Numbered from the stretch's first letter, positions 1-9,847 are shown. The stretch: 44,351 bases of DNA from Candidatus Hydrogenedentota bacterium (GCA_012730105.1 JAAYBJ010000192.1:1-44351), one strand, 5' to 3'. Made by a program: numbers and translations. The notes: generated from the sequence alone by a model not told the origin.

Positions 1-198
1 CAACCAAAAAGCAATTTGGAAAAGCAATATGTCGCGGTTCAACAACATATGTCAGACCTCTTTAAGACTCTGGGAATTGCCGCATGAACTCATAATTAAT
101 TGTCAGCGAAATGGCCTTAAGCGCCTATATGTTCTCCACAGGCAACCAGCCGACCGAGGGCCAGGCGGGAAAGACACGCAAAATCACGGGGATAAAGG

Positions 199-2286
199 AT
201 GAATTCAACAGATTTTCCCCAGGCAGATACGAAAACAACCCTGTCAGCGCCTGCCGCCGCACACCACGCTGAGGGTTCTGACGGACAAAGACGCCTGGCA
301 TGGATCTTATGTGCGGGTATTGCCGGGGCGGTTTTGTTCGAAATCGCCGGGCGCGCCTTGTATAGCGCTCTGGAAGCTCCCTACATTGTGACAGGATCCA
401 TGACGCTTGCCGCTGTCTTCACCTGGGGCGGCGTTTCGATTTTCATTGTAAGACGCCTTCAAAGTTCTCTGTTCGTAAAAAGACTGGTCATGTGGGGCGC
501 CCTGGCGTTGATCTTTTCGCAGGTAGTCAGCCTGCTGGCGAATTTGGACATCGCTATCCTGAGAACTGCCGTGTATGACCACCCCGTCCTTTATTTTATT
601 TTGGAGGAGGGCATGTTTCTTGTGGGAATAAGTTCCCTGTTCCTCGGATTTTATGCTTCGATATTTGAAACCCATCGCGCCCATATACAAACGGAATACC
701 GGCGGCAACTGCTTGCGATTGAGGTGGAAGAACGCAGGAAGGCCCAGGAGAGGCTGAAAGAAAGCGAGCAGACGCTCCGCACGTTGATCGCGGTAAACCC
801 GGAATCCCTTCTGCTGGTGGACGCGGACTACCGGATATTGGTAGCAAACGACACAACGGCACTGCGGTTCAACACCACGCTTGAAGAACTTCCGGGGCGG
901 GATATTTCCTTGTTCTTCCCGCCCGAACTTGCAGGATTCGCCCGGACCCCCTTTGAAACAGCGGCGGAAACAGGCACGGTGTGCCGTTTTGAGGCGGAAC
1001 GGTCCGGACACTATTACGACTGTTACGTTTGCCCCGTCAAAGGCGCGGACGGCAAGCTTCAACGGTACGCGCTTATGGAGATTGACATCACCGGGCGCAA
1101 ACAGATGGAAGACGCACTGCGGTCGTTAAATCAAAGCCTGGAGCAGCGGGTACAGGAACGTACCCAAGAATTGCAGCAGACGAATCAGCGTCTTCTGGAC
1201 GCCATGAACCTGAATGAGGAACTGATAACGGTGTCCCCGCTGGGCATCCTCGCGTTCAAGGCTTCAGGGGCCTGCGTGGTAGCCAACACCGCGGCAAGCC
1301 GTATTCTGGAACTTTCCCCGAAGGAACTGCTCTCCCTGGACTTCCGGGATTCGGGGAGGTTACGCCGGCTTGGACTGCATGTCCTATTGGAATCCGTCCT
1401 GACAGGTGAAACGCATCTGCATGGAGAAGTGCGGGCGCCGCGAACGGCAGGCGAAGACCTGCACGTGGACTATTACATCTCCTCTTTTGTCAGCGCGGAG
1501 GACAGGCATTTGCTGTTGCTGCTCAACGATGTGACGGAGCGGGTGCGCAGCCGGGCCATCATCGAAGAACAACGGCGCGAGATCGACAATGCGGCCCGCA
1601 TGTCCGAGCTCGGAATGCTTTCCAGCGGCATTGCCCATGAAATCAAGACGCCCCTTGCGGTGATTTCAGCTGGCGCGCAACAGCTGCAACAACTTCTGAA
1701 ACAGCCCTCCCACGATCAGGCCAAGACGGATAAGGCGCTGAACATCATTCTGCGCAATGTCCAGCGCATCACGGACATCATCAAATCCCTGCAGAACCTG
1801 ACCAGAGAAAGCGCCCGGGACCCCTTCTCCCGCGTTTCAGCGGCCAGGATTGTCGGGGACGCCGTAGATTTATGCCGACACCGGTTCCTGAAAAGCGGCA
1901 CCCTGCTGCGTGTTTCCGGCGTGGAGGGCGTATACCTGGAATGCCGCCCCGCCCAGATATCGCAAGTACTTATCAATCTTTTGAACAATGCCCATGACGC
2001 CGTGGAATCTTTGAAGGACAGATGGGTACGCGTGGAGGTGGAGGAACGGGACGGCGAGGTTGTATTTTCGGTCACAGATAGCGGTAAAGATCTTTCCGTT
2101 GAGATTATGGAAAAACTCTTTCAGCCTTTTTTCACCACGAAAAAGGAAGGCAAAGGCATCGGCATCGGCCTGAGCGTGTCTAAACGCATCATTGACACCC
2201 ACAGCGGGCGCTTCGAGATAGACGCCTCCAGTGCCAATACACGATTCCTGGTCCGGCTTCCCGCCTCGCAAGCCCTACCGCAATAG
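199..2286 (+). CDS. Membrane-anchored PAS sensor histidine kinase
   Basis: Two-component sensor kinase of 695 residues. The N-terminal part has about four membrane segments (roughly residues 33-55, 62-85, 96-118 and 128-153). They are followed by a coiled-coil helix, a PAS domain (about 190-300), a second coiled coil, another PAS-like domain (about 340-450) and a HisKA dimerisation domain whose H box reads GIAHEIKTP, with the phosphoacceptor at His480. The ATPase domain keeps the N box (LLNNAHDAV), the DSG box and GIGIGLSVSK. All catalytic parts are present, so it should be an active kinase. The ATG at 199 follows a GGGG at 188-191. No response regulator gene is adjacent; the nearest one (12137-13072) is on the opposite strand. 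The signal it senses cannot be told from sequence. Confidence 0.9.
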   Translation: MNSTDFPQADTKTTLSAPAAAHHAEGSDGQRRLAWILCAGIAGAVLFEIAGRALYSALEAPYIVTGSMTLAAVFTWGGVSIFIVRRLQSSLFVKRLVMWGALALIFSQVVSLLANLDIAILRTAVYDHPVLYFILEEGMFLVGISSLFLGFYASIFETHRAHIQTEYRRQLLAIEVEERRKAQERLKESEQTLRTLIAVNPESLLLVDADYRILVANDTTALRFNTTLEELPGRDISLFFPPELAGFARTPFETAAETGTVCRFEAERSGHYYDCYVCPVKGADGKLQRYALMEIDITGRKQMEDALRSLNQSLEQRVQERTQELQQTNQRLLDAMNLNEELITVSPLGILAFKASGACVVANTAASRILELSPKELLSLDFRDSGRLRRLGLHVLLESVLTGETHLHGEVRAPRTAGEDLHVDYYISSFVSAEDRHLLLLLNDVTERVRSRAIIEEQRREIDNAARMSELGMLSSGIAHEIKTPLAVISAGAQQLQQLLKQPSHDQAKTDKALNIILRNVQRITDIIKSLQNLTRESARDPFSRVSAARIVGDAVDLCRHRFLKSGTLLRVSGVEGVYLECRPAQISQVLINLLNNAHDAVESLKDRWVRVEVEERDGEVVFSVTDSGKDLSVEIMEKLFQPFFTTKKEGKGIGIGLSVSKRIIDTHSGRFEIDASSANTRFLVRLPASQALPQ

Positions 2287-2440
2287 GGGAGGTGACACGG
2301 CAATATCGGAGGCATAGGGGCAGAGGTTATTTGCACTTTAGTGTGCCGAAAGTAACACATTCAGATTGGGTTTTGTCTGTACGCCCAGCACGCTGAAGCG
2401 TGAACAACATATAACTTTTCAATCTGGCCCATCTGTTTTC

Positions 2441-3253
2441 TCATGCCTTATCGCGGCATTTGCCGACTGCGGCGGCATAGATGGTAAATTCCTCGGTGCC
2501 ATCCACCTCCAACAGCGTATCGCACGCTTCCTGATTATAGGCGGCCACGGCACAGACCCCGGCGCCAATACCGCCCGCGGCGAGGTAAAGGTTCTGGCAC
2601 ACGTGGCCTGCGTCAAGGGCTATCACTTTGTGGGCCGCCTCGCCGTAACGCCATTCCGAGCGGGCGGGAATCGCTGTCCAAAAAAACGTCACCGCCGCAC
2701 GCCCGACAAAGTCTTGGCCGTAACAGGCAAGAGCCGCGCGCTGTTCCAAATCCGCTTCTCCGGACAGGCGCAGCAACTGATTGTCAAAGGGAAGATACCG
2801 GTACAATCCGGGTTCCAGGGAATCCACCCGCGAGACGACAAGATAAGTCTCAAAGGCATGGCGTGCGCCCGCGCTTGGTACCGTACGAAACGCGGAATTG
2901 TCTCCCGTCACTTTTCGGACACCCTGTGTTGCCCAAAGCAGCATGGAAAGTTCCTCCATGGAGAGGGCCTTCGTGGAATAGCTGCGCACACTCTTGCGGC
3001 GCGCGATGGCTTCTCCGAGAGAAACAACACACAACCGTTCGAGGCAGCTTTTACCGTCTGGCAGGGCTATTCTGGGGATGTCCGGGTCGCAGGGCTTTTG
3101 CAGGGGCGGGGCTGCTTGTTTTCGACTTTGGTCCGTATTGGAAAAGTCAACCTGAAGCCGTATCAAGTCCTTGAGAAAAAAGCGTCCCTGATCAAAAGCG
3201 TGCTGCGGCATGGTTGCAGAATCCTTTTTTGTGCGGCCCCCAACCCTGCTCAT
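2441..3253 (-). CDS. SagB/ThcOx-type nitroreductase-family dehydrogenase
   Basis: FMN-dependent oxidoreductase-like protein of 270 residues from the nitroreductase superfamily. The N-terminal FMN-binding segment has RRKSVRSY, followed by the SagB-like run LSMLLWATQG and VPSAGARHAFETYLVV, and a C-terminal AGHVCQNLYLAAGGIGAG helix. SagB proteins oxidise azolines in peptide natural products, but no YcaO cyclase or precursor peptide lies nearby, so the substrate is unknown; many stand-alone members of this family are only named SagB/ThcOx. The ATG overlaps the stop of the glutathione peroxidase gene by one base (TGATG), so the two are translationally coupled and probably share a redox-related role. 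The first 60 residues are less conserved and could be a linker. Confidence 0.82.
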   Translation of the reverse strand: MSRVGGRTKKDSATMPQHAFDQGRFFLKDLIRLQVDFSNTDQSRKQAAPPLQKPCDPDIPRIALPDGKSCLERLCVVSLGEAIARRKSVRSYSTKALSMEELSMLLWATQGVRKVTGDNSAFRTVPSAGARHAFETYLVVSRVDSLEPGLYRYLPFDNQLLRLSGEADLEQRAALACYGQDFVGRAAVTFFWTAIPARSEWRYGEAAHKVIALDAGHVCQNLYLAAGGIGAGVCAVAAYNQEACDTLLEVDGTEEFTIYAAAVGKCRDKA

Positions 3254-3864
3254 CAGCTGTCCGGCGCGTCTTTTTCAGCAACATCCAGGGCTTTTTCCAC
3301 CGCAGCGCTTACTTGCTCCGCATCCGGCTTGGTGGTGGGGGCAAAACGGTCAACCACTTTGCCATCCCGTCCGACAAGAAACTTCGTGAAATTCCACTTA
3401 ACCCCACCGGCATGATCCGGGTTGGTCGCTCTTTCAGTCAAATCCCGGTATAAGGGGGCTTTGTCTTTTCCGGTAACGGGAATCTTCGCGAACATTGGAA
3501 AACTGACGCCGTAGGTCAGAGAACAGAAAGACTTTATCTCCGCCTCCGTTCCCGGCTCCTGCCCCATGAAATCGTTGGAAGGGAATCCCAAGATAAGGAA
3601 GCCGCGATCCCGGTATTTCTTATACAAGGCTTCCAGTGCGGCGTATTGGCCCGTAAATCCGCATTTTGACGCCACATTCACAATCATCACCACCTTGCCC
3701 CGGTAATTCGCGAGGTTGACATCATTCCCGTCGATGTCTTTTACAACGTGCCTCAGCACATCCACCGGTTCTCCTTTCGGCCCGGCCCAGACATGATGCC
3801 CCGCTACAGTCAGCATCACGACCGCCGCCGTCAATAACACGACATAGATCATCTTTTTTTTCAT
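3253..3864 (-). CDS. Glutathione peroxidase-family thiol peroxidase, exported or membrane-anchored
   Basis: A 203-residue peroxidase of the GPx family that reduces hydroperoxides. A hydrophobic N-terminal stretch (residues 5-27) is a signal peptide or anchor, so the enzyme acts outside the cytoplasm. The active site reads VNVASKCGFTGQY with the peroxidatic Cys68. The supporting Gln102 (GQEPG) and Trp157 (WNFTKFLV) of the catalytic tetrad are present, and Cys114 in FCSLTYGV sits where thioredoxin-dependent GPx enzymes have the resolving Cys. This suggests thioredoxin rather than glutathione as reductant. The start has an AGGAGAGG ribosome site. It is the first gene of a two-gene operon with the SagB-type dehydrogenase. 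Confidence 0.92.
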   Translation of the reverse strand: MKKKMIYVVLLTAAVVMLTVAGHHVWAGPKGEPVDVLRHVVKDIDGNDVNLANYRGKVVMIVNVASKCGFTGQYAALEALYKKYRDRGFLILGFPSNDFMGQEPGTEAEIKSFCSLTYGVSFPMFAKIPVTGKDKAPLYRDLTERATNPDHAGGVKWNFTKFLVGRDGKVVDRFAPTTKPDAEQVSAAVEKALDVAEKDAPDS

Positions 3865-3967
3865 TGCCTCTCCTGTTGTATTGAGGTAACAATTCTCCGT
3901 TCGAGTTTATTCGCCCAAAAACACCGCCCGGACCCCGACAGTATCATCACGGGACCCCGGCACCAGT

Positions 3968-4942
3968 TCAGGAAGAAACCACCTGTTCCAGACGACGTAC
4001 AATTTCGCGGGCGTCACCGATGATTTCATCCATAAGTTCCGCGACACTTTTTATTTCGTGGACACGCCCGACGGCCTGTCCGCAGGCAATGGCGCCGAGA
4101 TTAATATCCCCGCTCAGGTAGGCTTCGCGCCCGACCCGCCCGGCAATGACCGGCAACAAGTCTTCCAGGGTCGCTCCCTCTTTTTCCATACGCGCAACGG
4201 TCATGGCGGCGTCATTCTTCATGATGCGCGCCGCGTTGCGTATGGAACGTTCCACCACCATGGTATCCGTTTCCTGCGCCTCCACCATCCATTGTTTGAA
4301 ATTGTCGTGCATGGGGCTCTCCGCCGTGGCCATAAAACGCGTTCCCATAAGCACCCCTTCGGCGCCCAGCGCCAAAGCAGCGATCAGGCTTGCTCCGTCG
4401 CAAAACCCGCCCGCAGCGATCACGGGCACGCCCAATTCTTTCACGGCCTTGGGCAGCACAATCAGGGAAGGTACGTCATCCATGCCGGGGTGCCCGCCGC
4501 ACTCAAAGCCGACGATAATGACCGCGTCAGCGCCGACGGATTCCGCCTTGCGCGCGAAGCGGACCGCCGGCACCTTGTGAAACAGTTTGACGCCGGCCGC
4601 CTTGAACCTCGGCACATAGGGCTCGGGATTCCGGCCCGCCGTCTCCACCACCAGGATGCCCTCCTCGCAGACCAGGTCCACATAGGCATCGGTCAGATCC
4701 CCGGGCATCAACACCGGCAGCATGGATATATTAACGCCGAAGGGTTTGTCAGTCATGTCACGGGTCTTGTGAATCTCGTCGCGCAATTCCTGTACGGTGG
4801 CAAAAGAAACGGCCGTAATAAACCCCAGTCCGCCCGCATTGGAGACCGCGGAAACCAGCTCCGCCTTCGCCAGCCACTGCATGCCGCCTTGAAGTATGGG
4901 ATACTCAATACCCAGCATTTTGGTAATACGCGTGTTAAACAT
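3968..4942 (-). CDS. Nitronate monooxygenase / FabK-like FMN TIM-barrel oxidoreductase
   Basis: A 324-residue enzyme of the 2-nitropropane dioxygenase family, which oxidises alkyl nitronates with FMN; the family also contains the enoyl-ACP reductase FabK. The N-terminus (ITKMLGIEYPILQGGMQW) and SNAGGLGFI are family hallmarks. FECGGHPG carries the conserved His151, and AAGGFCDGASL plus GAEGVLMGTRF form the FMN phosphate site. A GGGAG-type ribosome site lies 7 nt before the ATG. It stands alone: 104 nt separate it from the upstream end of the GPx gene, and it has no fatty-acid synthesis neighbours, so nitronate detoxification is a little more likely than a FabK role. Confidence 0.9.
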   Translation of the reverse strand: MFNTRITKMLGIEYPILQGGMQWLAKAELVSAVSNAGGLGFITAVSFATVQELRDEIHKTRDMTDKPFGVNISMLPVLMPGDLTDAYVDLVCEEGILVVETAGRNPEPYVPRFKAAGVKLFHKVPAVRFARKAESVGADAVIIVGFECGGHPGMDDVPSLIVLPKAVKELGVPVIAAGGFCDGASLIAALALGAEGVLMGTRFMATAESPMHDNFKQWMVEAQETDTMVVERSIRNAARIMKNDAAMTVARMEKEGATLEDLLPVIAGRVGREAYLSGDINLGAIACGQAVGRVHEIKSVAELMDEIIGDAREIVRRLEQVVSS

Positions 4943-5214
4943 AAGGTTCTCCCGTTGGGCAAAAAAGTCTTTAAAGGATTTTCGTCCGACAAACTGCGAA
5001 AAGTATGTAGGACGGAGGGAGGTAAAAGCAATGTGATGGCCCCGATGGCCATTTTGCGGCGGGGGAAACAGGGCTATGATTCATAACCGGGATAAAAAGT
5101 CGACACCAGTTAAACAGGGTAGAACGATGCGTTTTCATCCGGGATCGGTCACGGTGTATACTTAGTCCTATCAATGCCATAGGAAATTTCAGGCTAAATG
5201 GAGTAGTAACCAAG

Positions 5215-6351
5215 TTGTCAGATGTCCTTTACGATTTAGTGGATTCTCAGAGAACATGGGATCGGGCTTTAAAATTCCTTTCCCGGGCGCCGAGACTGGC
5301 GGTTGATCTTGAGGCGAACAGCCTGTACGCCTATCGTGAACGTATTTGCCTGATTCAGATTTCCACCGAAACCCAAAATTTCATCATTGATCCCCTTGCA
5401 GAGTTCTCCCTGGAACCGCTAAAACACATTTTTGAAAGCGCTTCGATAGAAAAAGTCTTTCACGCGGCGGAATATGACCTGTCCCTGCTGGAGAACCTGT
5501 ACGGCTGGCGACTATCCAACTTTTTCGATACCATGTGGGCGGGGCGCCTGCTTGGTTTCTCGAAGATGGGACTGGCGTGGTTTTTGGAAACGATGTACGG
5601 CATCCATCTGGACAAAAAGCACCAGAAGGCGAACTGGGCCCAAAGGCCGTTGTCTCCTGAAAAGTTGCTCTATGCCTGCAACGATACCTGCCATCTCCTG
5701 CGCCTGCGCGATGACCTGGGGAAACAATTGGAGGAGAAAGGGCTCCTGCGGGAAGCGGAAGAGGTGTTTCGCAACCTGTGCCGACCCCATGGCGCCAAAC
5801 GGGTATTTAACGCGGACGATTTTTGGAAGCTGCCCGGCGCGCGCACCATCCCGCCGCGCGCGCAGGCGGTACTCAAAGCACTTTTTGTTTTTCGGGAAAA
5901 TGAAGCGAAACGCCGGGATGTGCCGCCTTTCAAGGTCATAAACAACCAGGTATTGATACAGATTGCACAGGCGAGCGCCAGCTGGAACGGCAATATGCCC
6001 AAGAAGATCGCTTCGATACCGGGGGTTTCCGACAAACTGCTGGATCGGCTGCATCCCCGGTTGGATGATACCATCCGAAAAGCCCTGCACGCGACGCCGC
6101 CTGTGTATAGCGCCCGGCACAAAAAACACAGCGAGGGTTACTGGCAGCGTCATGAACTGCTCCTGCAGTGGCGAAAAGAGACCGCCGGCAAGCGGGGCGT
6201 GGAATCTGACGCGATCCTCAACCGGGAAACCCTGGAAGAAATTGCGGAGAAATGGCCGCGAAAAGAACAGGAACTGGCATCCATCAACACCCTGGGCCCC
6301 TTCAAACGGGAACAGTACGGGGCCGAGATCATAAAGATTCTCAACCAATAG
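5215..6351 (+). CDS. rnd: Ribonuclease D
   Basis: 3'-5' exoribonuclease of 378 residues that trims tRNA and other small RNA 3' ends. The DEDD exonuclease residues are visible: Asp31 and Glu33 in VDLEANSLYAY, the third Asp in VFHAAEYDLSLL, and the final Tyr/Asp pair in LLYACNDTCHL, making it DEDDy type. A helicase-and-RNaseD C-terminal (HRDC) domain follows from about residue 220, and the length matches E. coli RNase D. The start appears to be TTG at 5215, with GGAG 11 nt upstream; no ATG gives an intact N-terminus, since the nearby ATG at 5198 runs into a stop. A sensor-like gene follows 37 nt downstream on the same strand. Confidence 0.93.
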   Translation: MSDVLYDLVDSQRTWDRALKFLSRAPRLAVDLEANSLYAYRERICLIQISTETQNFIIDPLAEFSLEPLKHIFESASIEKVFHAAEYDLSLLENLYGWRLSNFFDTMWAGRLLGFSKMGLAWFLETMYGIHLDKKHQKANWAQRPLSPEKLLYACNDTCHLLRLRDDLGKQLEEKGLLREAEEVFRNLCRPHGAKRVFNADDFWKLPGARTIPPRAQAVLKALFVFRENEAKRRDVPPFKVINNQVLIQIAQASASWNGNMPKKIASIPGVSDKLLDRLHPRLDDTIRKALHATPPVYSARHKKHSEGYWQRHELLLQWRKETAGKRGVESDAILNRETLEEIAEKWPRKEQELASINTLGPFKREQYGAEIIKILNQ

Positions 6352-6388
6352 GTCCCTCGACCGGACATCCAGCCTGTCCACAAGAAGC

Positions 6389-7672
6389 ATGTGGAGGAAT
6401 CATCTGTTGCTGCAGGATATAAACAAAACTTCCGCCGAAGGCGTGTACGCCGATAACAGCCGTCAGACGCTCGTGCTGCGGGTGGAATGGTCTCTCCTGA
6501 TCCTGCGCTACGTTGCTTACGTGGTTCTGGCCATCTTGAGCGTGGCGACACAGGACAACGCGCTGCAGCGATTATTCATGATTGCGGGAACAACCGCCCT
6601 GGCGCACAATATTTTTTCCCACTGGGTTTTTTACACGCACCGCACCTCCTTTTTTGTTTCACCCTGGAATTTTCTCCTGTATCTGCTGGGCGCCTGCCTG
6701 CTGGTCGGCATCTCGGGCGGGGCCGGCAGTCCTTTAGCCCCCCTGTTCTTGTTTCTTATCATCGGGTATCATGTTTACAGCCCGCGCACCTTTGATTCCG
6801 TATGGATCACCCTGCTGGTATGCGCAGCCTATTCGTTTACCATAATCGTGGACTGGATTATAAGCGGCATTGACCTGCTCTATCTGCCCTTGTATATCAA
6901 TCTCTTCCTAATCGCTTTCTGCGGATGGATCATGGCAATACTCGCGCGCGTGATGCGGCGCCTGGAACAGGATGCCCATCGCAAAACCACCGCCCTGGAA
7001 TCCTCCGAAGCAACACTGCGCGCCATATTGAATCATACGGCCCACCCAATCATTGTCTATGATGAAAACGAATTGATAACCGATGTCAACGAGAGCGCCT
7101 GTAATTTTCTTGGCTTACCCCGCCAGAAACTCATGGGATTGCGTTTCCGGGCTTTTCTGTTCGATGATGGTTCTTTGGGCGATTCCCTGGACAACCTGAA
7201 GCATGCTGGAGCCCTGCACCAGGAAATGCTGGTTCTGCCCACAGGCGGCCAGGAACGCAGCGTCTACATGCACATCCATTCGTTTCTGGGGGAGGGGCGG
7301 CGCCTGTTCGTGGCCTTGTTCCATGATATCACGAACCAGAAGGAGTTTCAGGAGGCGAACAGCCTCGCCCAGATGAACCTGGAGAAAGCCAACGAAGAAT
7401 TACAACGCGTCATGGCGCTGCGGGCATCTTTTTACATCAACATCGCCAACCGTCTTCGTTCGCCCCTGGCAGGCATTCTCGGTTTTACAGAAATGCTGCT
7501 GGAAGAACAGCTGGGCGAAATAAATGATGAACAGCGCCAAGCGCTCCACAGCAGCCGCCGAAGCCTGTTGCGTATTTTTGAGCAGTTGGATGAGGTATTC
7601 GTGCTTGATAAAGACCTCTCAAAAGAGGTAAAACCTGACACGCCCGCGCAAGACAGCGGCGCCGGCATCTGA
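6389..7672 (+). CDS. Membrane PAS protein with degenerate HisKA domain and no ATPase domain
   Basis: A 427-residue protein with about six membrane segments in the first 200 residues (including FFVSPWNFLLYLLGACLLVG), then a PAS domain (about 205-320) and a HisKA-like helical hairpin (about 335-410). The position of the phosphoacceptor His holds Asn354 (NIANRLRSPLAGILGF, where active kinases have HELRTPL), and the protein ends without a HATPase_c domain. It therefore cannot work as a normal histidine kinase; a dimerising or receptor role is an inference. The ATG at 6389 lacks a ribosome site, while GGAGG at 6393-6397 is well placed for a TTG start at 6407, so the true protein may be six residues shorter. 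It probably shares a transcript with rnd. Confidence 0.8.
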   Translation: MWRNHLLLQDINKTSAEGVYADNSRQTLVLRVEWSLLILRYVAYVVLAILSVATQDNALQRLFMIAGTTALAHNIFSHWVFYTHRTSFFVSPWNFLLYLLGACLLVGISGGAGSPLAPLFLFLIIGYHVYSPRTFDSVWITLLVCAAYSFTIIVDWIISGIDLLYLPLYINLFLIAFCGWIMAILARVMRRLEQDAHRKTTALESSEATLRAILNHTAHPIIVYDENELITDVNESACNFLGLPRQKLMGLRFRAFLFDDGSLGDSLDNLKHAGALHQEMLVLPTGGQERSVYMHIHSFLGEGRRLFVALFHDITNQKEFQEANSLAQMNLEKANEELQRVMALRASFYINIANRLRSPLAGILGFTEMLLEEQLGEINDEQRQALHSSRRSLLRIFEQLDEVFVLDKDLSKEVKPDTPAQDSGAGI

Positions 7673-7786
7673 TTCCTCGCTTGAGACGGAGTAGAACAGT
7701 GTGATTACCTCAAGGGGAAAGACACTGCCTTGAGGCCCACGCGCCCTGATGGAGGCATGGTTCGCCGGTTTTCCCGCCGCTCCGCG

Positions 7787-9355
7787 TCACACGAGGTCAG
7801 GATTGTTTTTCTCGAACTCGTCGAACTCGCTCACCTTCTTGAAATAAATACCGAAAAGGTAGCCGATAGCAAACATGAGGATATGGCCGAGCACACCGGC
7901 GTAATAGCTGTGTATGGGTGAAATCAACCCGGCAGGCAACCACCCGAGTTTGGACAAGCCCATCCACAAGGTGAAAGCCAAGGTGAACGCAATGCCGACC
8001 AGCACACTGCGGTCATCGCCGGTCTTGGTGAAGAAGCCGAGCAAGTAAATGCCGAGCAAACCGCCTGCCGTCAGGGCAGTCAGAATCGTGGCACTGTCCT
8101 GTAGCGTGGAATTCTGCATGTACTGAAGTAACGCCGCCCCTACAAGCATCAAGACGGACATAATAAAACCGACGCTTTTTGCGACGATAACATAATGGCG
8201 GTCGCTTTTTTCCGGGGCGATATGCCGTTTATAGACATCCACCAGGCTTACGGCCGAGGTGGCGTTAATGCTTCCGGACAGGCTGGACATGGCGGCGGCC
8301 AGCACACCGGCAATCACCAGACCAGACACCCCCTTGGGGAGATAGTTAATAATGAAATATGGCAAAATCTGTTCCGCCTTGGTACCGCCTGCACCCGTAA
8401 GCATTGCCGCGGCCTCCTCCGTGGGGAAGACCTGAAAAAAGGCCCAAAGGGTGGTCCCGATAAACATGAACAATGCCCAGGTAGGCACGCTGAAAATACA
8501 GCAGACCCAGACGGCCACGCGGGCCTGTTTCGCGCTACGCGCGGCGGCATAACGTTGTATGACGTTCTGGTTGCTGCTGTATTCCGCCAGCCAGTTGCCG
8601 AGCCCTACCAGCAGGAAAAGAGAAACGGTTTTTTTGGTGAAGTCCGGGCTGAATTGTATGGCCTCCATCACGCCCTCAGCGTTCAGGTCCATCATCGAAA
8701 ATTTTCCCGCCTCGGAAGCCATCGAAAGAACCTGGCCCACACCGCCCGGCATGGCGCGAAGCGCAACAAACAGCGTACCCAGGCCGCCAATCCAAAGGAC
8801 GACAGATTGAATGAAATCCGTCCACATTACCGCCTGTATGCCCCCCAAGACCGTGTAAAACGAGGTGACCACACCGCCTATAAGGATGCAGTAATACACA
8901 TTCATCCCGGTCATTTCATGGAAAAGCACCGACACGAGGAACAGTATCAGGCTGACACGGATTACCTGCGAAACGATGAAGGCAACGGCCGCATAAAGGC
9001 GCGTCCACGGGCCAAAGCGCCCTTCGAGGAATTCATAGGCGGAGACTATTCTAGTCCGGCGGAAGAAGGGCAGGAAGAATATGGCGGCAATAAATACGGC
9101 CACGGGAAGCATGTAATTGGGGGTCATGCGATACCAGGCGGTTTTATAGGCATCCGCCGGATAGGCGACGAAGGTCATTGAAGAGATGGAAGTGGCAAAC
9201 ATGGAGAATCCGATCAGCCAGCCCGGGAACGAGCGGTCACCGAGGAAATAGCCTTCGGTGGTTTTTCCCTTGTGAGCGAATAACGGTCCGAGCGCCGCCA
9301 TCGAACCGAAATACAAAATCAGAACGCCGTAATCCCAGAATGAGAAATTGGACAT
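7787..9355 (-). CDS. Sodium:solute symporter (SSS family)
   Basis: A 522-residue inner-membrane Na+-coupled transporter with about 13 hydrophobic segments. N-terminal GKTTEGYFLGDRSFPGWLIG, then FATSISSMTFVAYPADAY and GGIQAVMWTDFIQSVVLWIG, are typical of the family, as is VLAAAMSSLSGSINATSAVS near the middle. Similarity is to sugar or organic-acid type SSS members (SglT/NanT-like branch) more than to PutP, but the substrate cannot be fixed from sequence. GGGAG lies 8 nt before the ATG. It is a single gene, divergent from tRNA-Ser. The 300-nt gap between them holds the symporter leader and the tRNA promoter and no further gene. Confidence 0.92.
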   Translation of the reverse strand: MSNFSFWDYGVLILYFGSMAALGPLFAHKGKTTEGYFLGDRSFPGWLIGFSMFATSISSMTFVAYPADAYKTAWYRMTPNYMLPVAVFIAAIFFLPFFRRTRIVSAYEFLEGRFGPWTRLYAAVAFIVSQVIRVSLILFLVSVLFHEMTGMNVYYCILIGGVVTSFYTVLGGIQAVMWTDFIQSVVLWIGGLGTLFVALRAMPGGVGQVLSMASEAGKFSMMDLNAEGVMEAIQFSPDFTKKTVSLFLLVGLGNWLAEYSSNQNVIQRYAAARSAKQARVAVWVCCIFSVPTWALFMFIGTTLWAFFQVFPTEEAAAMLTGAGGTKAEQILPYFIINYLPKGVSGLVIAGVLAAAMSSLSGSINATSAVSLVDVYKRHIAPEKSDRHYVIVAKSVGFIMSVLMLVGAALLQYMQNSTLQDSATILTALTAGGLLGIYLLGFFTKTGDDRSVLVGIAFTLAFTLWMGLSKLGWLPAGLISPIHSYYAGVLGHILMFAIGYLFGIYFKKVSEFDEFEKNNPDLV

Positions 9356-9615
9356 GAGTCAACTCCCGAAAGTTATAGGTATCCACCTTTGCCTCAACCA
9401 TGTTTCCAAGCCGTATTCTGATCCTGCGTGTGGCAAATTCATAGCCGCTCAGGCGGGAAAAAGCCGGAATACCGTCCCGGGGAAAAACATTGCTGCCCCT
9501 CCCGGACATTGTCCCAAAAACAGGACAGAATGTCAGATCATACCCCAGCCCGGCCCCCATGGTCAACAAAAAATGCTGTCACCATCCAGTGCCGCCAATG
9601 GGAAAAGTGGCGTAT

Positions 9616-9645
9616 TTGGTTTACTGGGCGCCGGTCAGGTATAAT
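9616..9645 (+). promoter_or_regulatory. Sigma70-type promoter for tRNA-Ser
   Basis: A perfect -10 hexamer TATAAT at 9640-9645 is preceded at 18-bp spacing by TTGGTT (9616-9621). The hexamer ends 11 nt before the first base of the tRNA, as expected for a tRNA transcript with a short leader. Confidence 0.6.
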
Positions 9646-9656
9646 TCACCGCGCTG

Positions 9657-9746
<90 letters not shown>

Positions 9747-9847
9747 GTTTCCGTTTCTCCAAGGAGGGCAAAACACGGGGGGCCCGTCCGGAGAGCGGCT
9801 TGTGAGTCCTGCGCTTGCCCGTCCGGACAGGCGTTTGTCGTATATGG

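Noticed and set aside
2366-3415. 349-residue plus-strand open frame
   Set aside because: It is antisense to the SagB-type gene, rich in Arg, Gly and Cys, without a ribosome site or recognisable domain.
4058-5086. 342-residue plus-strand open frame
   Set aside because: Antisense shadow of the nitronate monooxygenase gene.
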